From contig JBLHKS010000090.1 in the NCBI GenBank assembly GCA_047620505.1, positions 1 through 26,619 of the forward strand: a DNA stretch of 26,619 nt. Direction: 5' to 3'. This document shows positions 1 through 7,261 of this stretch, in pieces; within the stretch, counting starts at the first letter, position 1, and the number at the start of each line of letters is the position of its first letter. The position numbers were made by a program, and so were the translations under genes. The notes beneath the pieces were generated by a model. It was not told the DNA's origin. It saw nothing but the letters and a program-made list of their open reading frames with translations, and did no database searches. Source of the stretch: JBLHKS01 sp047620505 (lineage in GTDB: Bacteria; Verrucomicrobiota; Verrucomicrobiia; Verrucomicrobiales; DEV007).

Positions 1-134
1 TGTTGTGATTCCGACTCTTTTCGAGACTGATTCGAAGCCTGTAGATTCCGTCTTCTCAGCGTTGGGCTGCCGACCTCCTAGACCCCACTCGGCATCAAAA
101 AATCCAGAAAGTTTTCCACACCGTTGACATATTA

Positions 135-1163
135 GTGGAAAGCGAACTGCCAGCCGAGTTGATGAAACCCACGGCGGCGCCCCCTCATGAATCGGTCGCA
201 GTTTACCTTGCGCCGGTGGCCGGGCGCGACCTCGCTTATCGCTTCACGGTCGGACCGGATGTCGCATCGAAATCGGATGCAGCCAGCGGATTCGTTACCG
301 ACGCGATGGACCCGCGTCACAGCAAGTTTGATCCCGATTGGAGCGGCGAATGGACGTATGAATCGCGGCTGGAACCAGACAAGGGTCGCTGGCTAGCCCT
401 ATTGAAGATTCCGTTCAAGACGCTCGGCGTTGAAGCCCCGGAGTCGGGCGGATTCTGGCGGGTCAATTTCGGCCGCATCCACGTGGCGGCGACCGATCGC
501 ATCGAGCGTTCGCTCTGGTCCGTCCCTGCGGGTGCCAAGGGCATGGAGGACCAGAATGACTTCGGCGAACTGGTCTTCGCCGATCCAGCAGTTGCTGGGT
601 CTGCCGCACTTCCGGAGAAGCATCTGCTTCATGTCTGGAGGGAGGAGTATAACAGCCAAACCTTCGAAATCCCCGCCGAATGGAAGAACCTTAGCGACCT
701 GTTGCCGACTCCTTTGGACCAGTGGCTCTTCCACACCGATCCGCTGGAGCAAGGCATCCAAAAGGGCTGGCACCAGAACGAACTTAACGAGTCCGATTGG
801 GTGAAGATGACCGTGCTGTCCTTCTGGGCGGAGAACGCGACCGTGGGCGAGTTCATCGGTTATGGCTGGTACCGCACAAGCTTCACCGTGCCCGCTGATT
901 GGCAGGACAAGGGGCTGCGGCTGTTGTTTGCATCCGTGGACGAACAAGCCTGGATCTACGTCAATGGCGAGCTGGTGAGGGAGCACTCCGTGGAGTCCGA
1001 GAAGAAAAGCATCAATGCCCTATGGGAAACTCCCATCACCGCCGATGTCCCAGCCACGGTGTTGAAATACGGCGAGCCCAATGTGCTGGCCGTGCGCGTT
1101 CACAACTCGGTCGCCAACGGCGGGATCTGGCGACCGGTTCAGGTGATTGGGACAAGCAGCTAA
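135..1163 (+). CDS. CBM9-like plus GH2-type sugar-binding-fold protein, probably missing its N-terminus
   Basis: This 342-residue product starts at a GTG. Residues about 20-150 resemble the second half of a CBM9-like/DOMON carbohydrate-binding domain: a ESVAVYLAP strand like the family's 'D-S-V-E-x-F-L-x-P', a YRFTVGP strand, GRWLALLKIPFKTLG, FWRVNFGR, and a closing FGELVF. Residues about 190-340 resemble the galactose-binding jelly roll of GH2 enzymes (YGWYRTSFTVP, IYVNGELV, LAVRVHNS, GGIWRPVQV). The usual first ~70 residues of the CBM9-like domain and any signal peptide are absent. The frame is open back to a TAG at 42-44 with no better start, and the upstream bases do not encode the missing part in any frame. 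I therefore infer a 5'-truncated gene. It probably acted on extracellular carbohydrate. The domain assignments are from memory of family motifs; a catalytic role is not supported. Confidence 0.6.
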   Translation: MESELPAELMKPTAAPPHESVAVYLAPVAGRDLAYRFTVGPDVASKSDAASGFVTDAMDPRHSKFDPDWSGEWTYESRLEPDKGRWLALLKIPFKTLGVEAPESGGFWRVNFGRIHVAATDRIERSLWSVPAGAKGMEDQNDFGELVFADPAVAGSAALPEKHLLHVWREEYNSQTFEIPAEWKNLSDLLPTPLDQWLFHTDPLEQGIQKGWHQNELNESDWVKMTVLSFWAENATVGEFIGYGWYRTSFTVPADWQDKGLRLLFASVDEQAWIYVNGELVREHSVESEKKSINALWETPITADVPATVLKYGEPNVLAVRVHNSVANGGIWRPVQVIGTSS

Positions 1164-1175
1164 TTCTACTATATT
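1147..1175 (+). promoter_or_regulatory. candidate sigma-70-like promoter before the SGNH gene
   Basis: TTGGGA (1147-1152) and TATATT (1170-1175) are separated by 17 bases and lie just before the ATG at 1192, in a locally AT-rich patch. Spacing and hexamers fit a housekeeping promoter, but the implied leader would be very short and the -35 box overlaps the end of the previous gene. This is a sequence match only. Confidence 0.25.
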
Positions 1176-1191
1176 AATACCCTGTCTCTCT

Positions 1192-1938
1192 ATGAACCTG
1201 ACATCATTAAAACTCGTCGGCATCTTGCTGATGGCGACGCTGACATGCGCCACCGCCCGGGCGGAGGAACCGTTGAACGTCCTCTTGGTTGGCAACAGCC
1301 AGTGCCCGCTGATCATCTCGAATCGACTGATCGAGAACCTAGCAGCTGCTGACGAAGGCGGTCGTCCCATCAAGATCACCGGTTGTATCAAAGGCGGCGC
1401 AACTCTCCGCTCTCATTGGGACGCGGGAACTGGACCAGAGTCGGCGCGTGGGATGATTGCGGGCGGCAAATGGGATTTCGTCGTCATACAGGAAATCTAC
1501 AACGCTAAGCCGGATGCCTTCGAACCCTATTCGCGCAAATTCCACAAGTTGATCAAGGAATCCGGCGCGACCACCGTGCTCTTTGGCACCGCGTCCATCT
1601 TGAACCTCTATCCGGATGGGTTTAACGGCCTTCATCGGATGCACCTTGCCATGGGCAGAGAACTCGAGACGCCAATCGTTGATGCGAGCGCCGCCTACTT
1701 CAAATATTTCGGCGTAGAGCCAACCAGCGAGCGGCAGGAAAGTCTCTTCGCCAAAGACCGCGCCCATCCGGGATTGTGGGGCTCCTATCTTTACTCCTGC
1801 ATAATATATAACGTGATTACCGGCCGCACCGCGGTCGGACTCGCGGCGCCCGACGAAATCCCGACCGATGTCGCCAGAGAACTCCAAGGCATCGCTTGGA
1901 CCCAGCATCAAGAAACCACGGAGGCGTTGAACAAATGA
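1192..1938 (+). CDS. secreted SGNH/GDSL-type hydrolase
   Basis: The product is 248 residues. A signal peptide spans about residues 1-25, with a likely signal peptidase I site after ATARA. The start was placed at 1192 because the upstream extension is unlike coding sequence and this ATG begins directly at the signal peptide. The SGNH fold is suggested by LLVGNSQ near residues 31-37 with the candidate nucleophile Ser36, the strand FVVIQE in the middle, and the late Asp189-x-x-His192 pair in KDRAHPGLWG. It resembles the DUF4886-like SGNH proteins of Bacteroidetes and Verrucomicrobia; family members remove acyl or acetyl groups from carbohydrates or lipids. The stop overlaps the next gene's ATG (ATGA at 1935-1938), so it is probably co-translated with the ceramidase-like protein. 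The substrate is unknown. Confidence 0.75.
   Translation: MNLTSLKLVGILLMATLTCATARAEEPLNVLLVGNSQCPLIISNRLIENLAAADEGGRPIKITGCIKGGATLRSHWDAGTGPESARGMIAGGKWDFVVIQEIYNAKPDAFEPYSRKFHKLIKESGATTVLFGTASILNLYPDGFNGLHRMHLAMGRELETPIVDASAAYFKYFGVEPTSERQESLFAKDRAHPGLWGSYLYSCIIYNVITGRTAVGLAAPDEIPTDVARELQGIAWTQHQETTEALNK
1341..1350. repeat. iterated palindrome AGCAGCTGCT, copy 1
   Basis: Perfect 10-base palindrome inside the SGNH gene, encoding the Ala-Ala-Ala of NLAAADEG. Confidence 0.85.
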
Positions 1939-3289
1939 AGCTTAGATTTCAGACCACTCTGCTGACTGCTATCTTGGTAGCCGTCGCGGCGTCAAGCGTC
2001 CGATCTCAAACCCAAAGCGACCCATTGGCGTTGTTCGCCGGGACCGCGAAGGTCGACATCACCCCAGTGGCGGGAGCCGCCGTCGACCTTCTCGGAAGAC
2101 CACTCACGCTTAGCGATCCGCTCTATGCACGCGTCCTCGTGCTCAAGGACCGAAACATCTCTCTAGCGATTGTCTCGGTCGACCTCATTGTATTCGCATC
2201 GGCTAGAGTCGTCGCCGAAGCCAAAGCAAAGTGGGGGGCGTCGATCACATCATCCTCAGCGCCACCCACACCCACGCTGGGGTCAGCCCGCGCGGTATGC
2301 TCATCCAACCGCCCGACTCGCCCGATTGGACCCGGAGCGGCAAGGATCCCGCCGACACGATTGATTGGCCCGGTCTTTCCGAGGATACTTGGTATGCGGA
2401 AACCGATGACAAGGTCATCGCCATCATCGGTGAGGCGATGAAGAGTCTGTTTCCCGCGCGCCTCGTCTCCGGCAAAGGCCCGATCGAAAGCGCCTACATG
2501 GCCCACAATCGCCGACTCGTCGGCAAGAAAGGCGTGACCGCGTTCTGGGAGAATCCTAACCGGATCCCCACAAAGCCAGTTGATCCTACGGTCGGCGTTA
2601 TCCGGATCGAAGACCTCACCGGCAAGCCGCGCGCCCTTGCCGTGCACTACGCCTGTCATCCCGTCACGCTCATGGGCGTCGGCGTCGTATCGCGCGATTT
2701 CCCCGGCGCTATGGTCGATCACATCGAAGCCGAACTCGGCGCCGATTGCATGGCCATGTTCCTGCAAGGCGCCTCTGGCGATCTCGATCTTTACGACATG
2801 CAGCATCTCCGCGGCCCTAACCGTTTCAACATTTCCAAGCAAGCCGGTATTTCGTTGGGCAAAGGCGCGCTGAGCATCGCTGCTAGTCTAAAGACGCCGT
2901 CCGAGCCTGACACAGCAACCATTCAAATCAAAGAGAGCCTGCTCACCATCCCTCACCGCACCGGCAGCGCCACAACCGACGTCGGCCTGCTCACCGTCGT
3001 AATCAACCGCGACCTCGCCCTCTTTGCGATCCCCGGCGAGCCTTTCATCCAGCATCAGCTCGACCTCACCGCGAAATCTCCCATTCCCAACGCATTCATT
3101 CTCGGCCTCGCCTATCACGGCCAAGGCTCCCCTTTCGTCGTTTACATCCCGACGGCCCAAGCTGTCAAAGAAGGCGGCTACGGCGCCTCCGAGTGCAGTT
3201 TTCTCGCCGCTGATGCAGGCGAAAAAATGGTAACCGAAGCCCTAAAGCACATCCGTAAATTCACGGTAGCGCCGAAAGCGACTGAATAG
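1935..3289 (+). pseudogene. neutral/alkaline ceramidase-like protein, frameshifted at a G6 run
   Basis: Translation begins at 1935 (MKLRFQTTLLTAILVAVAAS, a signal peptide) and runs in one frame to the G6 run at 2233-2238. The homologous sequence then continues in the -1 frame (VDHIILSATHTHAG) to the stop at 3289. The spliced product is about 451 residues. Landmarks of the neutral ceramidase N-terminal domain (PF04734-type) are GTAKVDITP near the start, THTHAG, HYACHPVTLMG, SRDFPGAMVDHIE and LQGASGDLD; the histidines match the family's zinc ligands. Adding one G would give Lys-Trp-Gly-Gly-Val-Asp-His and restore a single frame. A homopolymer sequencing or assembly error, a real inactivating indel, or slippage are all possible. 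Members without the C-terminal domain are common in Verrucomicrobia and Planctomycetes, and their substrates are often unproven. The gene is coupled to the SGNH gene by an ATGA overlap. Confidence 0.75.
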
Positions 3290-3488
3290 CCACCTCCAAA
3301 TAGGCAAGCCACACCCCCCTGATTTCCCAGGATCGCATCACAGGATTGACCAAAAGCGGCACATTTGTTCACATGAGCACTTACGTCGTCTATTTACCGC
3401 CCGCGCATCTCCCGATTCGTTCGGATATTGCTCGTTTGGTGCCCCGCAGTTTGCACTCGGCTCGAGGTTCTGGATACTTTCTATCGCA
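3290..3488 (+). other. intergenic gap
   Basis: I see no RNA gene or convincing terminator here. A 39-codon reading frame beginning at ATG 3373 ends at a TGA (3490-3492) that overlaps the next gene's ATG. It has no recognisable features and is more likely chance than a leader peptide. Confidence 0.4.
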
Positions 3489-5135
3489 ATGAAACGACGC
3501 CAAGCCCTCCTAACCCTTTCCGCTACCGCGCCTGCTTTCCAAATCGCCGGAGCGGCGGATGTCGCTGGCGAGTTCGACTACGAAAATCCCTACGAAACGG
3601 TCGAATGGGAAACGTGGGAGACCGTGCACTCCATGTCACATCAGCATCAGGGAACGACTGAGTCGTCGCTCGAGCTGTTTCACGAGATGGGATACGGGCA
3701 TTTCGCGTTTAGCAATTACTACCCTTCGGCACCGACGCCGCTTTTGCCGTCGTTTCGGGAAAAGCATCCCGAAGTCGTCTGGGCACCGAATGCGGAGCAG
3801 CATTCGTTTCTTGATGCCGGTCTGCATTTCAATTCACTCGGCAGTCGTCTTGCGACCGGATATGGCAAGTGGCTTTCCGCTGCACAGAGGAATCAGGCCC
3901 CAATCGCTCACCGGTTCGAGAATGTCCGTCCTTTTGATGAGGAACGTCCCTGGGAGGGTGTCTACCGACTCGATATTCGAATTCAAGCGGCCGGAAAACC
4001 GGATGGAGACACTTCGGGCGCGATACTGTCGGTGGACGGTGCCAATGCCTGCAATCGCAGCGATTCATTTGCCGACCAAGGTGCGGTGCGGGATCGCTCA
4101 ATGTCGGCCGGGAATCATACGATCTATCTTCGTGCCGAATCTGACGCGATTGACCTAACACTTGACTACGATTCGGAAAAACTCAACGTCACGCGGTGTC
4201 GCCTGATGCAAGGAACAAACCGACCCTGGCGCGATATGTTTCGTGCCGCTCTCGATGGCGAAACACGGGACGGCACTCTCGCCGGTGGATTGCTGCACCC
4301 GGACGGTGGCGGCATCACGCTGAACCATCCAACGGGAAAACTTAAGTCCTACCTCGAGATGCTCGACTTCGACCCGCGCGTGCTGGGCGTCGAGGTGTGG
4401 AACCAACTCACCTCCGGTTTCGGCTCAAATCGGGGCCTTTATGATTCGATGAAGGAACCACCGGCCCATTTCTATGGGCTCTGGGATCAGATTCTCGCGA
4501 CGGGACGTCGTTGCTGGGGATTCTTCGTCAAGGATCACAACACCTACGGGCGAGGGCGGAACGTTCTTCTCGCGCCACCTCTCGCGGATCTTTCTGCAAC
4601 GGAACGGGAGGCCGCGCTTCTCCGGGCCTACCGGAATGGCGCGTTTTTCGGCTCAGTCGCTGCGATCGCGATCGACAAAGAAGGCCTCGTGACCGCGCCC
4701 TACGACCGCAGCGATTTCAAATTCCGCTACCTCCGGCTGCGTCGTGATGAGACTGATCGTGTCGTGGCGGTTGAGGCCGCGGTCACTGGTAATGAGCCAA
4801 GCAAACGCCCGAATGTGCAGATCCGCTTCATCACGGAGGAGGGAGTTGCTCATGTCGTTGATGCGGCGGAGGGAAGCCTGGAGTTTCCTTCCGATTCGTT
4901 ACCGCGTTTCATCCGGGTCGAGGCGATCGCTTACCCTGACACGCACCTTAGAGGAGAGCCGCTCGATGCGAAAAAGATCCGTGGTCTCGGTCCCGCCGCG
5001 ATCGCGCAACTCCACGATCGCCATATTCCGCGCGGCCCGACTTTCTTCGGAAATACGGCTGAATTGCGTACCCCGGTTCCGATTGCCGATCAAATCTTCT
5101 CCCAGCCGATCCGCCGAGTTCGCAAACCTGCCTGA
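3489..5135 (+). CDS. Tat-exported PHP-domain metal-dependent hydrolase-like protein with an internal inserted domain
   Basis: The product is 548 residues and begins with a Tat-like leader (KRRQALLTL, then a short hydrophobic stretch). PHP-superfamily landmarks follow in order. His51-x-His53 lies in SHQHQGTTES, followed by ELFHEMGYGHFAFSNY. Glu103 and His113 lie in NAEQHSFLDAGLHFNSLG. His280 lies in GGGITLNHP. Near the end of the fold are Trp332-Asp333 and Asp349-His350 (FFVKDHN), followed by AYRNGAFFGSV. Between about residues 145 and 240 an extra beta-rich segment (GVYRLDIRIQAAG to NHTIYLRAES) looks like an inserted jelly-roll domain. PHP proteins are usually phosphoesterases; secreted versions of this type have no firmly known substrate. 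Stop TGA is at 5133-5135. No shared operon is evident, because the preceding gap is about 200 bases. Confidence 0.7.
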   Translation: MKRRQALLTLSATAPAFQIAGAADVAGEFDYENPYETVEWETWETVHSMSHQHQGTTESSLELFHEMGYGHFAFSNYYPSAPTPLLPSFREKHPEVVWAPNAEQHSFLDAGLHFNSLGSRLATGYGKWLSAAQRNQAPIAHRFENVRPFDEERPWEGVYRLDIRIQAAGKPDGDTSGAILSVDGANACNRSDSFADQGAVRDRSMSAGNHTIYLRAESDAIDLTLDYDSEKLNVTRCRLMQGTNRPWRDMFRAALDGETRDGTLAGGLLHPDGGGITLNHPTGKLKSYLEMLDFDPRVLGVEVWNQLTSGFGSNRGLYDSMKEPPAHFYGLWDQILATGRRCWGFFVKDHNTYGRGRNVLLAPPLADLSATEREAALLRAYRNGAFFGSVAAIAIDKEGLVTAPYDRSDFKFRYLRLRRDETDRVVAVEAAVTGNEPSKRPNVQIRFITEEGVAHVVDAAEGSLEFPSDSLPRFIRVEAIAYPDTHLRGEPLDAKKIRGLGPAAIAQLHDRHIPRGPTFFGNTAELRTPVPIADQIFSQPIRRVRKPA

Positions 5136-5215
5136 CTACCGAAAAGACACCTTCACGTAGTCGGAAGCCTCCAGCGGCAGCGAGAAACTGACGTTCCCAC
5201 CTTCGCTCTGCTGAA
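5136..5215 (-). pseudogene. possible C-terminal fragment of a lost minus-strand gene
   Basis: Read on the minus strand, about 25 codons end at a TAG (5136-5138) with a protein-like tail, GGNVSFSLPLEASDYVKVSF plus a final Arg. This resembles the closing beta strands of many secreted glycoside hydrolases. Going upstream the frame soon loses protein character near a G7 run at 5232-5238 and meets a stop. It abuts the PHP gene tail-to-tail. I read it as a relic, but chance is possible. Confidence 0.3.
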
Positions 5216-5254
5216 ACGGTCTCGATCGCTCGGGGGGGCTCTTTGATTGTTCGA

Positions 5255-5386
5255 ATGTCCTTGATCGGGTGCCCGATATCGCATCAAAATGCCGTCATGA
5301 ATGCGCGAATTTCCCCCGATGACGACATCCGCAAGATTCGCGGCGAGAACACGCTCCGAGTTTTGAAGGCGAGCGCAGGAGCTTAG
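5255..5386 (+). pseudogene. C-terminal fragment resembling a dipeptidase/amidohydrolase
   Basis: In the frame ending at TAG 5384-5386, the last 25 or so codons read ISPDDDIRKIRGENTLRVLK then a short tail. This closely matches the terminal helix motif of membrane dipeptidases and related amidohydrolases (x-x-E-D-I-R-K-I-x-G-x-N-F-L-R-V-x). Potential ATGs occur at 5255 and 5297, but there is no room for an enzyme. It is best explained as the stranded 3' end of a deleted gene. It ends directly at an iterated palindrome copy. Confidence 0.4.
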
Positions 5387-5394
5387 CAGCTGCT
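5385..5394. repeat. iterated palindrome AGCAGCTGCT, copy 2
   Basis: Perfect copy in the gap, 16 bases before the ATG of the FAD-dependent oxidoreductase; it overlaps the stop codon of the dipeptidase-like fragment. Confidence 0.85.
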
Positions 5395-5410
5395 GGAACT
5401 TGATTTCGCT

Positions 5411-7261
5411 ATGCCGCTCGAAACTCACCAGATCTCTTGCGACATCCTCGTAGCTGGAGGAGGTCCTGCTGGCGTGCCCTGTGCTTTGGCGGCGGCACGT
5501 TGCGGGGCGAAAGTCGTGCTGTGTCAGGATCGCTCCGTGCTTGGCGGAAACGCCTCCAGCGAGGTCCGAATGCACATCGTCGGAGCAAACGGAACAGGTG
5601 GTTTCGATCGTGGTGAAGAAGGCTCCACCGAGGCGCGCGAAGGCGGGATCATTGAGGAAATCCGGCTGGAGAACTGCGTCCGAAATCCTCAGCGTTCCGC
5701 GTCAATGTTCGACCTGATCCTCTACGAAAAGTGCCGGGCGGAACCAAACCTGACGCTGATGTTAAACACTACCGTAAGCGGGGTGACGATGGATGGCGAT
5801 CGCATCGCCGAGGCGATCGCCGAACGGCCGAGCACCGAAGACAGGTACGTGATTCAAGCGAAGATCTTCGTCGATTGCACCGGCGATGGTCGCCTTGGCG
5901 TGGAAGCCGGAGCGCCGTTCATGGAAGGGCGCGAAAGTCGCGAGAAGTTTGGCGAAACGTTAGGCCTCGGTCGTGCCGATACGCATCGGCTGGGGTCAAC
6001 GATTCTGATTCAAGCGCGCCGACACGAACAACCGATGCCGTTCATTGCGCCGCCTTGGGCTCGCAAGTTTTCCAAAGACGATTTGCGGCTTCGGCTCTAC
6101 GCCAATCCGGGCGAGGAGGAGCCGACTCATGAATACGGTTATTGGTGGGCCGAGTGGGGCGGAACGCTGGACACCATCAAGGACAACGAAGCGATTCGTG
6201 ACGAGTTGTTGGCGATTGTGATGGGAATTTGGGATCACGTGAAAAACGTGCGCGGCGGTGCCGAACATTGGGCGCTTGACTGGTTTGGATTCCTGCCCGG
6301 CAAACGCGAGAGCCGCCGTTTCATCGGTCAGCACGTCCTGACAGAGCAAGATGTGATGCAGTCGCGCGAGTTTCCAGACGCCATCGCGTATGGCGGGTGG
6401 TCGATTGATCTTCACCCGCCGGAGGGCGTTGACGCGCCTGACGAGGAACCCTGTGTGCAGCACCCGGTTCCGCATCTTTACGACATTCCGTTGCGCAGTT
6501 GTGTTTCAGGGAAGATCTCCAATCTGATGTTCGCAGGCCGCAATCTCTCGGCCACGCACGTGGCTTTCGCATCGACCCGAGTCATGGCCACCTGCGCCGT
6601 GGTTGGACAGGGCGTTGGGACGGCGGCCGTCCACGCCATTGGTGCCGATTTGAGCCCCTCATGTCTGGCGGAAAACACCGACGCGATGGATTCAATCCAA
6701 CAGCAGCTGCTGAAAGATGATGCGTTTCTCATTGGCCGAGTTCGTCGTGCCGATCTCGGAGCGCAGGCGACGATCCGGGCATCGAGCGAACAGCCGGGAG
6801 CCGAAGCGGGATTGGTGGCGATTGGCCAGACTCGCAGTGTCCATGGAAAGCGCGGGGCGCCGCCTGATCGGGCGAATCCTGGATCGCATCGGTGGATGTC
6901 CGACCCGGCCGAAGGCTTGCCCGCATGGATCGAGTTCGAGTGGCGCTCGCCGGCCACGATTCGCGAAATCCAGCTGATTTTTGATGTCGGAATGCATCGC
7001 CATTTGACTCTGAGTCATCATGATGGTTACACCTCAAAAATGCTCTGGGGCCAGACGCAGTCTGAATCGGTTCGAAGCTTCACCATCACCGGTTTTGACG
7101 CCGAATGCCGCCAGCAGCTGCTGGTCGAGGAAACCGCCAACCACCAGCGGCTTTGTCGATATCCGGTCGCTCCGGAGACGCCGATTTCCAAGCTGCGCAT
7201 CACCGTCCACGAGACGAATGGTCTCGATCACGCTCGAATCTTCGAAGTCCGAATCACATGA
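5411..7261 (+). CDS. FAD-dependent oxidoreductase (FAD_oxidored type) with a C-terminal discoidin-like domain
   Basis: The product is 616 residues. The Rossmann motif GGGPAG lies at 16-21, followed by CALAAARCGAKVVL and the conserved GGNASSEVRMHI segment typical of PF12831-type oxidoreductases. A second FAD contact, LMFAGRNLSATHVAF, lies near 375-395. From about residue 455 onward the chain changes to a beta-rich region (ASSEQPGAEAG, WIEFEWRSPATIREIQLIFD, SKLRITVHETNG) resembling an F5/8-type sugar-binding domain. No signal peptide is visible. Such proteins are common in Planctomycetes, Verrucomicrobia and Bacteroidetes beside glycan-degradation genes; their substrate is not established. The stop overlaps the sialidase-like gene's ATG (7258-7261), so the two are translationally coupled. 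No Shine-Dalgarno sequence precedes the start. Confidence 0.8.
   Translation: MPLETHQISCDILVAGGGPAGVPCALAAARCGAKVVLCQDRSVLGGNASSEVRMHIVGANGTGGFDRGEEGSTEAREGGIIEEIRLENCVRNPQRSASMFDLILYEKCRAEPNLTLMLNTTVSGVTMDGDRIAEAIAERPSTEDRYVIQAKIFVDCTGDGRLGVEAGAPFMEGRESREKFGETLGLGRADTHRLGSTILIQARRHEQPMPFIAPPWARKFSKDDLRLRLYANPGEEEPTHEYGYWWAEWGGTLDTIKDNEAIRDELLAIVMGIWDHVKNVRGGAEHWALDWFGFLPGKRESRRFIGQHVLTEQDVMQSREFPDAIAYGGWSIDLHPPEGVDAPDEEPCVQHPVPHLYDIPLRSCVSGKISNLMFAGRNLSATHVAFASTRVMATCAVVGQGVGTAAVHAIGADLSPSCLAENTDAMDSIQQQLLKDDAFLIGRVRRADLGAQATIRASSEQPGAEAGLVAIGQTRSVHGKRGAPPDRANPGSHRWMSDPAEGLPAWIEFEWRSPATIREIQLIFDVGMHRHLTLSHHDGYTSKMLWGQTQSESVRSFTITGFDAECRQQLLVEETANHQRLCRYPVAPETPISKLRITVHETNGLDHARIFEVRIT
6702..6711. 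repeat. iterated palindrome AGCAGCTGCT, copy 3
   Basis: Perfect copy inside the FAD-dependent oxidoreductase gene, read as Gln-Gln-Gln-Leu-Leu-Lys. Confidence 0.85.
7113..7122. repeat. iterated palindrome AGCAGCTGCT, copy 4
   Basis: Perfect copy in the FAD-dependent oxidoreductase gene, read as Arg-Gln-Gln-Leu-Leu-Val. The symmetry extends to 14 bases (7111-7124). Confidence 0.85.
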
